Source: Tenacibaculum sp. 1_MG-2023 (lineage in GTDB: Bacteria > Bacteroidota > Bacteroidia > Flavobacteriales > Flavobacteriaceae). Taken from it: a DNA stretch of 64,000 nt. Positions 41,041 to 50,776 of this stretch are shown one piece after another (within the stretch, counting starts at the first letter, position 1; every line of letters begins with the position of its first letter). The position numbers were made by a program, and so were the translations under genes. The stretch spans positions 80,261 to 144,260 of the forward strand of contig NZ_JAUORH010000007.1 of assembly GCF_030547425.1 (NCBI RefSeq), in the 5' to 3' direction. The notes under the pieces are model-generated. The model was not told the DNA's origin, did no database searches, and was given only the letters and a program-made list of their open reading frames with translations.

Positions 41041-41781
41041 TTAAATTACTTTCGCTTCGTTATGTAATAAATCAATTAAATCATCAACATTATCAACCAA
41101 TTTAACCGCTCCTTTTGGTGCTGGTTTTTCAAAATTTTGAGTAGCTGTTGCTGCTGTTGCTCCTGTAGGCTCAACTACATTTAGTGGCTTTTTACGTGCC
41201 ATCATAATACCTCTCATATTAGGAATACGTAAATCTTTTTCTTCTACAATTCCTTTTTGGCCTGCAACTACCATTGGCAGCGTTGAAGACACTTTTTCTT
41301 CACCTCCATCAATCTCTCTATCTAAAGTAGCATTCGTTCCGTCTATTTCAACACCAACACATCCATTAACAAAGTTAAAATCTAACAAAGAAGCTAACAT
41401 TCCAGGAACCATTTGTCCATTATAATCAGCAGACTCTTTTCCTGCTAACACTAAATCATATCCTCCGTTTTTTACAACCTCGGCTAATTCTTTAGCCACC
41501 ATAAATCCGTCAGTTGGCTCAGCATTTACGCGAATTGCATCATCTGCACCAATTGCTAAAGCTTTACGTAAAGTAGGCTCTGTAGAAACTCCTCCAACAT
41601 TCACTACAGTTACACTTGCTCCTTGCTTTTCTTTAAACCACATTGCACGAGTTAAACTAAACTCATCGTATGGGTTTATAACATATTGAACCCCGTTAGT
41701 ATCAAACTTTGTATCGTCATCAGTAAAGTTGATTTTTGAAGTAGTATCAGGTACGTGACTGATACAAACTAATATTTTCAT
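41041..41781 (-). CDS. etfB: Electron transfer flavoprotein beta subunit
   Basis: A 246-residue protein: KILVCISHVPDTTSKINFTD start, VINPYDEFSLTRAMWFKE, DLVLAGKESADYNGQMVPGM and NMRGIMMARKKPLNVVEP. It binds AMP and forms the ETF heterodimer with EtfA. First gene of the pair. A TAAGTTTC stretch (complement of about 41796-41803) is a weak -7 candidate. Transcribed divergently from the pyruvate dehydrogenase gene. Confidence 0.97.
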   Translation of the reverse strand: MKILVCISHVPDTTSKINFTDDDTKFDTNGVQYVINPYDEFSLTRAMWFKEKQGASVTVVNVGGVSTEPTLRKALAIGADDAIRVNAEPTDGFMVAKELAEVVKNGGYDLVLAGKESADYNGQMVPGMLASLLDFNFVNGCVGVEIDGTNATLDREIDGGEEKVSSTLPMVVAGQKGIVEEKDLRIPNMRGIMMARKKPLNVVEPTGATAATATQNFEKPAPKGAVKLVDNVDDLIDLLHNEAKVI

Positions 41782-41955
41782 ATATCGTTGTTTTAAAGAA
41801 ACTTAATTTTGTGCGACGAAGTTAAGGATTTTTTTTAATTTACTATGCGTGCATAATAAATTTTTTCCTCAACACTAATCAACCTCAAAATTAAGATATT
41901 ATTATTACATAATCATTTGTTGGTTTTAAAACTACAATATTACCCCTATTTTTAT

Positions 41956-41963
41956 TATTTTTG
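41956..41963 (+). promoter_or_regulatory. -7 box (TATTTTTG) upstream of the PDH E1 beta gene
   Basis: Exact TAnnTTTG followed by C, 31 bases before the ATG at 41995. It rules out the upstream ATG at 41917 as the start. No TTG sits at the usual distance. Confidence 0.55.
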
Positions 41964-41994
41964 CACTCTTGATAAACAACTACTTATAAAACGT

Positions 41995-42975
41995 ATGAAA
42001 ACAGTACAATTTAGAGAAGCCGTTTGCGAAGCAATGACCGAGGAAATGCGTAGAGATGAAAGCATTTACTTAATTGGAGAAGAAGTTGCTGAGTATAATG
42101 GTGCATATAAAGCCAGCAAAGGCATGCTAGACGAGTTTGGTGATAAACGCGTTATTGATGCTCCTATTGCCGAATTGGGCTTTGGTGGTATTGCTGTAGG
42201 ATCAGCAATGAACGGTAACCGCCCTATTGTTGAGTATATGACTTTTAATTTCTCATTAGTAGGAATTGACCAAATTATTAACAATGCTGCGAAAATCCGT
42301 CAAATGAGTGGTGGACAGTTTAACTGTCCTATTGTTTTCCGTGGCCCCACAGCTTCTGCAGGTCAATTAGCAGCAACACACTCACAAGCTTTTGAAAGTT
42401 GGTATGCTAACTGTCCTGGATTAAAAGTAATTGTTCCTTCTAATCCTTACGACGCAAAAGGTTTATTAAAAGCAGCTATTCGCGATGATGACCCTGTAAT
42501 TTTCATGGAATCTGAACAAATGTATGGTGATAAAATGGAAATTCCTGAGGGAGAATATATCATTCCTATTGGAGTTGCAGATATTAAAAGAGAAGGTACT
42601 GATGTAACAGTAGTATCTTTTGGTAAAATCATCAAAGAAGCTTACAAAGCTGCAGACGAATTAGCTAAGGAAGGAATTTCAGTTGAAATTATTGATTTAC
42701 GTACAGTTCGTCCAATGGATCATAAAGCTATTTTAAAATCTGTTAAAAAAACAAATAGATTAGTTATTTTAGAAGAAGCATGGCCTTTTGGAAATGTTTC
42801 ATCAGAAATAACTTTTAGAGTACAAGATGAAGCGTTTGACTACTTAGATGCTCCTATAAAAAGAATTAATACCGCTGATACTCCTGCACCATATTCTCCT
42901 GTATTATTAGAAGAATGGCTACCAAATGCAAATGATGTAATATCAGCCGTAAAAGAGGTAATGTACCGCAAATAA
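41995..42975 (+). CDS. Pyruvate dehydrogenase E1 component, beta subunit
   Basis: A 326-residue protein from the ATG at 41995 (MKTVQFREAVCEAMTEEM). Family blocks: SIYLIGEEVAEYNGAYKASK, DAPIAELGFGGIAVGSAMNG, QMSGGQFNCPIVFRGPTASA, ATHSQAFESWYANCPGLKVI, PSNPYDAKGLLKAAIRDDDP. It is the transketolase-like beta half of the thiamine-diphosphate E1 enzyme feeding acetyl-CoA. The alpha subunit and E2 are not adjacent, the usual flavobacterial arrangement. Confidence 0.93.
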   Translation: MKTVQFREAVCEAMTEEMRRDESIYLIGEEVAEYNGAYKASKGMLDEFGDKRVIDAPIAELGFGGIAVGSAMNGNRPIVEYMTFNFSLVGIDQIINNAAKIRQMSGGQFNCPIVFRGPTASAGQLAATHSQAFESWYANCPGLKVIVPSNPYDAKGLLKAAIRDDDPVIFMESEQMYGDKMEIPEGEYIIPIGVADIKREGTDVTVVSFGKIIKEAYKAADELAKEGISVEIIDLRTVRPMDHKAILKSVKKTNRLVILEEAWPFGNVSSEITFRVQDEAFDYLDAPIKRINTADTPAPYSPVLLEEWLPNANDVISAVKEVMYRK

Positions 42976-43004
42976 TTCAAGAAAAAAGAAATTGAAAATA
43001 AATT

Positions 43005-43036
43005 AAAATCCTTTTGACTCACGTCAAAAGGATTTT
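43005..43036 (+). terminator. Terminator after the PDH E1 beta gene
   Basis: A 14-bp perfect stem, AAAATCCTTTTGAC (43005-43018) and GTCAAAAGGATTTT (43023-43036), with a four-base loop. It lies just before the DUF5686 gene. Confidence 0.8.
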
Positions 43037-43050
43037 GTAGTAAAAAAATA

Positions 43051-45579
43051 ATGAAACATCTTTTTAACTTACTATTACTACTGACTACCAGTGTTTTAAG
43101 CGCACAACTAACAATACAAGGTAAAGTAGTTGACGAGTTTGATACTCCAATACCTTTTGTTAATGTCATTCTAAAAAACACCACACACGGAACCACTACT
43201 GATGATAATGGTAAGTTTTATTTAAAAACAAATAAATACAGAGGCATACTTGAAATATCTTTTGTAGGATTTCAAACCCAAACCATAAAAGTCAGCCAAA
43301 AAACAAAGTTTTTAAGCGTCGTTTTAAAAGAAGAAAGCAATGAGTTAGAAGAAGTTGTTATTGTTACCAAACCTAAAAAACGCTTAAAGAAAAAAGAAAA
43401 TCCTGCTTATAGAATTTTAAAAGAAATATGGAAGCGTAAACGAAAAAACGGACTTGACCTAGTTGACCATTATCAATACAAAAAAAATACTTCCATAGAG
43501 ATAGGTCTAAACAACTTAGACACTTTGTTTTTGAAAAAAATATTCAAGAAAGAATACAAACAAGCCCTTCAAGAAATAAAATATGATAGTGATGGAATAA
43601 ACTATTATATTCCTGTTTATTTAAATGAACAAGTTGCCAATGTTTATGGTGATAATAAAAACAAGAATGTTAGAGAAGATATAGAAGCTGAAAAAGCTGA
43701 AGGATTAGGTGCTCAAGGTTTTATTTTTGACCGAATGGCTAACACTTTTCAAAATATTGATGTTTTTAAAAACAACATAACACTGCTTCAAAAACCCTTC
43801 ATCAGCCCTTTATCCACTGATGGATTTTCTACATATGACTATGTTCTGTACGATAGTGTTGTTAACAACAACAAAAAACTATACAACATATATTTCTTCC
43901 CTAGAAGAGATGGAGATTTAGCCTTTCAAGGAAATTTTTGGGTAGCCGATAAAAACTTCTCTATCAAAAAACTAAAAATGAAAGTTCATAAAAGTATTAA
44001 CTTGAACTTTGTAAGAGGACTTAGTTTTGAAAAAGAATTTGAGGTACGAAACGACAGTATTTACATTCCTACTAAAAATGCCTATGAAGGTGACTTTACA
44101 TTCATTGATAAAAACGAAAGTAACAAAGGGTTAACGATAAAAAAAGATATTACTTTTAAGAATTACGTCTTAAACAAAGCTCTTCCTAAAAATTTCTACG
44201 AACAAACTATTGAAAAGATTAGACCTGATCAATATGAAAAAGAAGATTCATACTGGGAGAATATTCAAACCAATGAAAGTAAAAAAACACACAAACTAAT
44301 TGAAAGCGTTAAAGAAAAGAAACAAATAAAAAACCTAACAGGACTAATAAACACAGTAGCTAGTGGTTATATAAACACAAATATCGGTGTTCAAATTGGG
44401 CCTTTATGGACTGCTTTTGCCAACAATCAAGTAGAAGGGTTTAGAACTAAAATGGGGTTTCGAACTTTTGTAACTAAAGACGATCGTTTTCGTTTAGGTG
44501 GTCATGTTGCTTACGGTTTTAAAGATAAACGTGTAAAATATGGTGCAGAAGCACGTTACCTTTTATCTTATAAACCTAGAATAGCTGTTGGAGTTGCTTA
44601 CCAAAAAGACATTGAACAATTGGGAAGTACTCTACTAAACACAACGCAACTTTTAGGAAGAAGCTTTGGAACAACTGCATTATTTTCAAGAGGAGACAAT
44701 TTCTTTTTATCAGATATTGAAAAAATAGCTACGAACTTCGATTATCAAATTCAACAAAACCTACATGTAGGATTTAATTTTTCTCATTCAAAAATAACTT
44801 CAGCTTCTGAGAAAGATTTCTCTATGAATTATAGAGATGAAAACGGAAACGTTCAATCACAAGTAACCGATGTTGCTTCCGATATTTATGTTTCATTCAC
44901 TCCAGGAAGATTTGTATACGGACTAGGTGTAGAAAGACGTTTTGGAAAAAACGTATTCCCTACTTTTGTACTAAACTACCGAAGAGGTTATAAAGGGCCC
45001 TTTAATGGAACCCATAGTTATGATAAAATCCAATTCAAATATAGTCAACCAATTTTACTAAGTAAGTTTGGAACTTTAGACGCTAGTTTTGAAGCAGGAA
45101 AAACATTTGGTACAGTTCCAGTTGCCTTATTAAGTCCAATTCCTGCCAACCAAACATTCTCATTAGTTAAAGACACTTTTGCTTTACTTAATTACTACGA
45201 TTTTGTTGCCGATGAATATTTAGCAGGACATTTTGAGCACCATTTTAATGGTTATATTTTGAACAGAATACCGCTATTAAAAAAATTAAAACTAAGAAGC
45301 TTAGTTTCTTTTAGAGCTGCTTACGGAAACATTTCACAACAAAATAGAGCTATAAACGATGGATTAGTTAATAGTAGTGGAGCACCTAACGTTAACTACA
45401 ATGCTCCAAACAAACTATATTATGAATACAGTGTTGGATTAGAAAATATTGGATATGGTAACTTGCGTTTTCTAAGGATTGACGCTATTTGGAGAAGTAA
45501 TTATACACCACCTACTGGCTCAATTGTTGCTCCAACACCTAAGTTCGCAATCCGTATAGGTATTAAACCCGGCTTATAA
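43051..45579 (+). CDS. DUF5686 outer-membrane protein with carboxypeptidase-like plug
   Basis: An 842-residue protein: signal peptide (about 1-18), then a carboxypeptidase-regulatory-like beta domain (about 20-95, IQGKVVDEFDTPIPFVNVIL ... EISFVGFQTQTI), then the DUF5686 region and a C-terminal beta-barrel ending in RIGIKPGL. Such proteins are common in Bacteroidota outer membranes. The function is unknown, but the layout resembles TonB-dependent receptors without the plug that interacts with TonB. The start lies 15 bases after the preceding terminator, so the promoter must overlap or precede that hairpin. Confidence 0.88.
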   Translation: MKHLFNLLLLLTTSVLSAQLTIQGKVVDEFDTPIPFVNVILKNTTHGTTTDDNGKFYLKTNKYRGILEISFVGFQTQTIKVSQKTKFLSVVLKEESNELEEVVIVTKPKKRLKKKENPAYRILKEIWKRKRKNGLDLVDHYQYKKNTSIEIGLNNLDTLFLKKIFKKEYKQALQEIKYDSDGINYYIPVYLNEQVANVYGDNKNKNVREDIEAEKAEGLGAQGFIFDRMANTFQNIDVFKNNITLLQKPFISPLSTDGFSTYDYVLYDSVVNNNKKLYNIYFFPRRDGDLAFQGNFWVADKNFSIKKLKMKVHKSINLNFVRGLSFEKEFEVRNDSIYIPTKNAYEGDFTFIDKNESNKGLTIKKDITFKNYVLNKALPKNFYEQTIEKIRPDQYEKEDSYWENIQTNESKKTHKLIESVKEKKQIKNLTGLINTVASGYINTNIGVQIGPLWTAFANNQVEGFRTKMGFRTFVTKDDRFRLGGHVAYGFKDKRVKYGAEARYLLSYKPRIAVGVAYQKDIEQLGSTLLNTTQLLGRSFGTTALFSRGDNFFLSDIEKIATNFDYQIQQNLHVGFNFSHSKITSASEKDFSMNYRDENGNVQSQVTDVASDIYVSFTPGRFVYGLGVERRFGKNVFPTFVLNYRRGYKGPFNGTHSYDKIQFKYSQPILLSKFGTLDASFEAGKTFGTVPVALLSPIPANQTFSLVKDTFALLNYYDFVADEYLAGHFEHHFNGYILNRIPLLKKLKLRSLVSFRAAYGNISQQNRAINDGLVNSSGAPNVNYNAPNKLYYEYSVGLENIGYGNLRFLRIDAIWRSNYTPPTGSIVAPTPKFAIRIGIKPGL

Positions 45580-45636
45580 TCATACATTTAACCATAAATT
45601 ACCTTTATTTTTTCTTTAAAAAAACTAATAAATCAC

Positions 45637-45644
45637 TACTTTTG
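45637..45644 (+). promoter_or_regulatory. -7 box (TACTTTTG) of ppa
   Basis: Exact TAnnTTTG followed by C. A TTT (45616-45618) lies 18 bases upstream as a weak -33 box. Leader of about 35 bases. Confidence 0.55.
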
Positions 45645-45682
45645 CAAACCGATTTTAGAAAACGAAGAAAAGTTTAGAATAT

Positions 45683-46210
45683 ATGACCGCAAAAGAAAGA
45701 AAGACAGTTGATGTTTTAATTGAAATACCAAAAGGAAGTAGAAACAAGTACGAATACGATTTTGATTTAGGAAAAATCCGTTTTGATAGAATGTTATTCT
45801 CATCAATGATGTATCCTGGAGACTATGGATTTATTCCTCAAACTTTAGCATTAGATGGAGATCCTTTAGATGTTTTAGTTTTAGGTGCTGAACCAACTTT
45901 CCCGATGTGTGTTATGGAAGTAAAACCAATTGGTGTTTTCCATATGGCAGACGAAAAAGGACCAGACGAAAAAATTGTTTGTGTACCAGTATCTGATCCA
46001 ATTTGGAACAGATATAACAACATCACTGACTTAAACCCACACCGTCAAAAAGAAATCACACACTTTTTCCAAGTATACAAAGACTTAGAAAAGAAAAAAG
46101 TTGATATTGGAGACTGGGGTGATGCAGATGAAGCATACGAAATTTTAGATAAATGTTTAGAGCGTTATGAAAATAGCGAACATAAAGCTAATGGAAATTT
46201 CAAGATTTAA
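45683..46210 (+). CDS. ppa: Soluble inorganic pyrophosphatase (family I)
   Basis: A 175-residue protein. The active-site motif DGDPLD is at 58-63, with SMMYPGDYGFIPQTLALDGD leading into it, and the metal-site Asp/Lys run MADEKGPDEKIVCVPV follows. It hydrolyses pyrophosphate in the cytoplasm. Its neighbour is a membrane pyrophosphatase, separated by a strong terminator and a separate promoter, so the two are not one operon. Confidence 0.96.
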   Translation: MTAKERKTVDVLIEIPKGSRNKYEYDFDLGKIRFDRMLFSSMMYPGDYGFIPQTLALDGDPLDVLVLGAEPTFPMCVMEVKPIGVFHMADEKGPDEKIVCVPVSDPIWNRYNNITDLNPHRQKEITHFFQVYKDLEKKKVDIGDWGDADEAYEILDKCLERYENSEHKANGNFKI

Positions 46211-46236
46211 TCTGTAAAAATCATCCTATATAAAAC

Positions 46237-46270
46237 AAAAAACCTCTCAGTTACAACTGAGAGGTTTTTT
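46237..46270 (+). terminator. Terminator after ppa
   Basis: AAAAAACCTCTCAG (46237-46250) pairs with CTGAGAGGTTTTTT (46257-46270) over a six-base loop. Confidence 0.92.
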
Positions 46271-46297
46271 GTTTAGTTATTGATTTTGTTATATTTA
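46269..46297 (+). promoter_or_regulatory. Promoter of hppA
   Basis: TTG at 46269-46271, 18 bases, TATATTTA at 46290-46297 (one mismatch). The TTG overlaps the T tail of the ppa terminator. Leader of about 29 bases. Confidence 0.5.
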
Positions 46298-46329
46298 CGA
46301 ACACTTATAACTAATCAAATAACAATAAC

Positions 46330-48768
46330 ATGAAACAAAACATGATATATGTGCCAATAGCATTGGCAATTTTAGGGCTCATTTTTATGTACATAAAAAT
46401 GATCTGGGTAAAAAAGCAAGACCCTGGAAATGAAAAAATGCAATCCATTTCTAAAAGTATTAAAGAAGGAGCTCTCGCTTTTTTAGCTGCCGAGTATCGA
46501 CTACTATTAATCTTTGTAGTTATTGCTTCATTAGCTTTATTTGGAATCTCTCAATTAGTAGAAACAACAAGTATTATGATTGTTCCTGCATTTATTATCG
46601 GAGCAATCTTTTCTGCTTTAGCAGGAAATATAGGAATGCGTATAGCAACCGATGCCAATGCACGAACCGCAGAAGCTGCTAAAACTAGTTTACCTCAAGC
46701 ACTAAAAGTGTCTTTTGGTGGTGGAACCGTAATGGGATTAGGAGTTGCAGGCTTAGCTGTTTTAGGGCTAAGTTTATTCTTTTTATTATTCGTTGGACAA
46801 TTTATAACTGATGATGGAAACTTCTACAGTGAAATGACTGTTGTTTTAGAAGCCTTAGCCGGTTTTTCTTTAGGAGCTGAATCAATTGCTTTATTTGCTC
46901 GTGTTGGTGGAGGTATTTATACCAAGGCTGCCGATGTTGGTGCCGATTTAGTAGGAAAAGTAGAAGCAGGAATCCCCGAAGATGATCCTCGTAACCCAGC
47001 AACCATCGCTGATAACGTTGGTGATAATGTTGGTGATGTTGCGGGTATGGGAGCTGATTTATTTGGTTCGTACGTAGCAACCGTATTAGCAGCTATGGTA
47101 CTAGGAAATTATGTTATTAGAGATATGTCTATAACCTCACCTTTTTCTGATGCCTTTAACGGAATGGGACCAATATTACTCCCTTTAGTAATTGCAGGAG
47201 TCGGTATCGTAGCATCAATCATCGGAACTTTTCTAGTAGGAATCAAAGACAATACAGCAAAAGAAGCACAAGTACAAAAAGCACTAGATACTGGAAACTG
47301 GGTTGCTATTATTTTAACATTAATAGCTAGTTTCTTCTTGATTAAATGGATGCTTCCTGAAACAATGCAAATGAAGTTCTTTGGAGAAGGTTTTAAAGAA
47401 GTAGCAGCTATCAATGTGTTTTGGGCTGCCTGTATTGGTTTAGCTGTAGGAGCATTAATCTCAATGGTTACAGCTTATTATACCAGTTTAGGTAAAAAAC
47501 CAGTGTTAGCTATCGTACAAAATAGTGCTACAGGTGCTGGAACCAATATTATTGCAGGTTTAGCGGTAGGCATGAAATCTACTTTTTTATCTGTTATATT
47601 ATTTGCTGCTGCCATTTATGGCTCATATTATTTCGCTGGATTTTACGGAGTTGCTTTAGCAGCTTCAGCAATGATGGCTACAACCGCTATGCAATTAGCT
47701 ATTGATGCTTTCGGCCCTATAGCCGATAATGCAGGAGGAGTTGCTGAAATGAGTGAACTAGAAGATCACGTTCGTGAGCGTACCGATATTTTAGATTCAG
47801 TAGGAAATACCACTGCTGCTGTCGGTAAGGGGTTTGCCATTGCTTCCGCTGCCTTAACTGCTTTAGCGTTGTTTGCTGCCTATGTTACTTTTACAGGAAT
47901 TGACGGAATTAACATTTTTAAAGCTGATGTGTTAGCGATGCTTTTTGTTGGAGGAATGATTCCTGTTATATTCTCAGCATTAGCCATGCAATCGGTAGGA
48001 AAAGCAGCTATGGAAATGGTCCATGAAGTTCGTCGTCAGTTTAAAGAAATCCCAGGAATTATGGAAGGAACTGGTATTCCTGAATATGCAAAATGTGTAG
48101 ATATTTCAACCAAAGCTGCTTTAAAAGAAATGATTTTACCAGGCTTAATTACTATCATCTCTCCAATTATTATCGGATTGGTTTTTGGTGCTGAACCTTT
48201 AGGTGGTTATATGGCAGGTGTTTGTGTGTCAGGTGTTATGTGGGCTATTTTCCAAAATAATGCAGGTGGCGCTTGGGATAATGCAAAAAAATCGTTTGAA
48301 GCTGGTGTTGAAATCAACGGAGAAATGACTTACAAAGGTTCTGATGCTCATAAAGCTGCTGTAACAGGTGATACTGTTGGTGATCCTTTTAAAGATACCT
48401 CTGGACCATCAATGAATATTTTAATTAAACTTACCTGTTTAGTTGGTTTAGTTATTGCCCCAATATTAGGCGGACATGCTTCTTCTGAAACATATGAAAA
48501 GACAGAAAATAGTAAAGTCTGGATTGACAAAAACGGTGAAAAACATGAAATAAAACTTTCAACTGATGCTGAATCTACTACTGAGAACAAGTTAGAAAAT
48601 ATCATTAAAGTAACTATTGAAAAGAATCATGATGGTACTGCTAAAGCTACTATTACTACTACAATTGTTAAAAACGGTGAAGAAACAACTGAAGAAAAAA
48701 CTTTTGAAGGTACTTTAGAAGAAGTTGAAAAGAAAATTAAAGAATACGAAAACTCAAAAAAAGAATAA
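46330..48768 (+). CDS. hppA: Ion-pumping membrane pyrophosphatase with charged C-terminal extension
   Basis: An 812-residue protein with about 16 membrane helices. The catalytic loop spans 202-236 ([19 protein letters not shown], then [16 protein letters not shown]). GNTTAA at 492-497 has Ala where K+-independent enzymes have Lys, so this should be a K+-dependent enzyme, a group that includes Na+ pumps. It couples pyrophosphate hydrolysis to cation export. Residues about 718-812 are an extra, mostly charged tail beginning SSETYEK, with repeated short strands. It is not needed for the core fold, and the role of the tail is unknown. Confidence 0.95.
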   Translation: MKQNMIYVPIALAILGLIFMYIKMIWVKKQDPGNEKMQSISKSIKEGALAFLAAEYRLLLIFVVIASLALFGISQLVETTSIMIVPAFIIGAIFSALAGNIGMRIATDANARTAEAAKTSLPQALKVSFGGGTVMGLGVAGLAVLGLSLFFLLFVGQFITDDGNFYSEMTVVLEALAGFSLGAESIALFARVGGGIYTKAADVGADLVGKVEAGIPEDDPRNPATIADNVGDNVGDVAGMGADLFGSYVATVLAAMVLGNYVIRDMSITSPFSDAFNGMGPILLPLVIAGVGIVASIIGTFLVGIKDNTAKEAQVQKALDTGNWVAIILTLIASFFLIKWMLPETMQMKFFGEGFKEVAAINVFWAACIGLAVGALISMVTAYYTSLGKKPVLAIVQNSATGAGTNIIAGLAVGMKSTFLSVILFAAAIYGSYYFAGFYGVALAASAMMATTAMQLAIDAFGPIADNAGGVAEMSELEDHVRERTDILDSVGNTTAAVGKGFAIASAALTALALFAAYVTFTGIDGINIFKADVLAMLFVGGMIPVIFSALAMQSVGKAAMEMVHEVRRQFKEIPGIMEGTGIPEYAKCVDISTKAALKEMILPGLITIISPIIIGLVFGAEPLGGYMAGVCVSGVMWAIFQNNAGGAWDNAKKSFEAGVEINGEMTYKGSDAHKAAVTGDTVGDPFKDTSGPSMNILIKLTCLVGLVIAPILGGHASSETYEKTENSKVWIDKNGEKHEIKLSTDAESTTENKLENIIKVTIEKNHDGTAKATITTTIVKNGEETTEEKTFEGTLEEVEKKIKEYENSKKE

Positions 48769-48863
48769 TACCAGTTATGATTTGAAATTACTGTAAAAGA
48801 AAATAATGATTTTTTTCTTTATTCAAGTTGTAAATGATATAAAACTCAAAATCATAAAAACCT

Positions 48864-48893
48864 AAACCCGATAGTAGTATTTCTATCGGGTTT
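48864..48893 (+). terminator. Terminator after hppA
   Basis: AAACCCGATAG (48864-48874) and CTATCGGGTTT (48883-48893), then C and a T-rich run that doubles as the next promoter box. Confidence 0.85.
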
Positions 48894-48895
48894 CT

Positions 48896-48903
48896 TATTT
48901 TTG
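48896..48903 (+). promoter_or_regulatory. -7 box (TATTTTTG) of the pabB operon, near-leaderless
   Basis: Exact TAnnTTTG. The box ends five bases before the ATG at 48909, so the mRNA should carry a leader of only one or two bases. A GTG at 48903 overlaps the box and cannot be the start if this promoter is used. Confidence 0.5.
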
Positions 48904-48908
48904 TGGCG

Positions 48909-50219
48909 ATGTCAAGAACCGTCCGTATTTTTTCTATAGACACCCCTGAGCTCTTCAAACAAAAACTATTTGTTTGGGCTACACAATTTGAAACTGCTGT
49001 TTGGTTAGATTCTAACAACTATGAACAACAATACAGCTCTTTTGATTGTGCTTTGGCTGTAGAAGAATTTACCTCTATTAAAACAGATTATCACAACGCT
49101 TTTGATAAGCTAAAAGAATATCAGTCTTTCACCAAAGACTACATCTTTGGCTACATTAGTTATGATGTTAAAAACGATACTGAAAGACTAACTTCTAAGA
49201 ATTTTGACGGACTTCATTTTCCTAATCTGTATTTTTTTCAACCTCAAAAGTTAATTTTCATCAAAGGAGACACAGTTGAATTTCACTACTTACAAATGAT
49301 TGATGATGAGTTAGAAGAAGATTTTGAAGATATCATTGAAACCAATCCTACTATTCAAAATCACGAACAAGAAGAAACAGATGACGTAAAAATAAAACTA
49401 CGTATCCATAAAGATGAATACCATCAAAAAGTAGAAAAAGTACTAGAACATATACATAGAGGAGACATTTATGAAGCTAACTTCTGTCAAGAATTCTATG
49501 CAGAAAACACAGTTATAAACCCATATAAAGTATATACACAGCTAAACAAAATATCAGAACCACCATTTGCAACGTTTTTTAGAAACGACAATCATTACCT
49601 ACTATCCGCAACTCCCGAGCGATATATTAGAAAAGAAGAATCAAAAATCATATCACAACCTATAAAAGGAACAGCAAAACGTTTGATTGATCCTATTGAA
49701 GATAATAAAATTGCTTTTGATTTAGCTCGTGATGAAAAAGAACGCTCAGAAAATATTATGATTGTAGATTTGGTACGTAACGACTTATCAAGAACAGCTA
49801 AAAAAGGAAGTGTTCAAGTAGAAGAACTATGCAAAGTGTATTCGTTTAAACAAGTGCACCAAATGATTTCTACCGTAGTTTCAGAAATTGAAAATACCAC
49901 ACAGCCAGTTGATGTAATTAAAGACACTTTTCCAATGGGAAGTATGACTGGGGCCCCTAAAATTTCGGCAATGAAAATTATTGAAGAATTAGAAGAAACC
50001 AAACGCGGTTTATATTCTGGTACCGTTGGCTATTTTACCCCAAATGGTGATTTCGACTTTAACGTAGTTATCCGAAGTATTTTATACAATGCAGAAAACA
50101 AATACGTTTCATACTCCGTTGGTGGAGCTATTACAGCTAAATCTACCCCAGAAAAAGAATATGAAGAATGTTTACTCAAAGCCAAGGCTATGAAGTTTGT
50201 ACTAACAAACAAAAGTTAG
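48909..50219 (+). CDS. pabB: Anthranilate/aminodeoxychorismate synthase component I family
   Basis: A 436-residue protein from the ATG at 48909, of the chorismate-binding family: KVLEHIHRGDIYEANFCQEF, ATPERYIRKEESKIISQPIK, SENIMIVDLVRNDLSRTA, FPMGSMTGAPKISAM, YSVGGAITAKSTPEKEYEE. The short N-terminus and the stand-alone location away from trp genes favour PabB (4-amino-4-deoxychorismate for folate) over TrpE, but the sequence alone does not settle this. First gene of a run of five with a lipoprotein gene, a hydrolase gene, tilS and dsbD. Confidence 0.85.
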   Translation: MSRTVRIFSIDTPELFKQKLFVWATQFETAVWLDSNNYEQQYSSFDCALAVEEFTSIKTDYHNAFDKLKEYQSFTKDYIFGYISYDVKNDTERLTSKNFDGLHFPNLYFFQPQKLIFIKGDTVEFHYLQMIDDELEEDFEDIIETNPTIQNHEQEETDDVKIKLRIHKDEYHQKVEKVLEHIHRGDIYEANFCQEFYAENTVINPYKVYTQLNKISEPPFATFFRNDNHYLLSATPERYIRKEESKIISQPIKGTAKRLIDPIEDNKIAFDLARDEKERSENIMIVDLVRNDLSRTAKKGSVQVEELCKVYSFKQVHQMISTVVSEIENTTQPVDVIKDTFPMGSMTGAPKISAMKIIEELEETKRGLYSGTVGYFTPNGDFDFNVVIRSILYNAENKYVSYSVGGAITAKSTPEKEYEECLLKAKAMKFVLTNKS

Positions 50220-50263
50220 TTATATTTATAGCACATAACTTAAAAAAACTAAATCCCCATAAA

Positions 50264-50776
50264 ATGAAAAACACAATTAAAATTATACTTTTCGTTGCTA
50301 TTATTGCATCAATGACATCTTGTAAAGTTAACAAGTATTCATTTTTAAACAACTACCCTACTAAAACTGTTCCTTTAATTGACAGTACAAACTTTAGTAA
50401 TCATGCTGAAGGCAAACTATTAACCAAGTCACAACAAGAACTTTTAAAACTTCCTTCTATTTTTGAAGAGCAATTAAACAATGAAAAAGCTAAAATTGGG
50501 GTTTCTTATCTTCCTAAAATATCAGAAAACTTTCAATCAGTAGTATATTATTTTTATCCTAATAACACTGAACTAATTTCTATGTTAGTAAACTATGATG
50601 ATAAATTTAATATTATCAATAGTCAAGTACTAGCTTATGATGAAATAGCAGAAGGTATGTTAAAAACTACTTCTACTCTTAATAAAAATAGCATTGAATT
50701 GGTAGAGTATATTTCTGACACCCCTTCTACTATTATTTTTAATATTTTAGAAGACGGAAACATTACGAGAGATTAG
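50264..50776 (+). CDS. Small lipoprotein of unknown function
   Basis: A 170-residue protein. The frame opens at 50168 inside pabB, but the ATG at 50264 starts a clear lipoprotein signal (KNTIKIILFVAIIASMTSC, Cys20). The mature part has alternating strands (VVYYFYPNNTELISMLVNYD). No family recognised. It sits in the periplasm or on the outer membrane and is cotranscribed with the hydrolase gene that starts at the very next base. Confidence 0.75.
   Translation: MKNTIKIILFVAIIASMTSCKVNKYSFLNNYPTKTVPLIDSTNFSNHAEGKLLTKSQQELLKLPSIFEEQLNNEKAKIGVSYLPKISENFQSVVYYFYPNNTELISMLVNYDDKFNIINSQVLAYDEIAEGMLKTTSTLNKNSIELVEYISDTPSTIIFNILEDGNITRD

Noticed and set aside
41917..41995. An earlier start for the PDH E1 beta gene.
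   Set aside because: The added 26 residues are absent from the family, and a -7 box at 41956-41963 lies within them.
46802..47080. A His/Gln-rich minus-strand frame inside hppA.
   Set aside because: It is the antisense of codons for the highly conserved catalytic loop; its odd composition follows from that.
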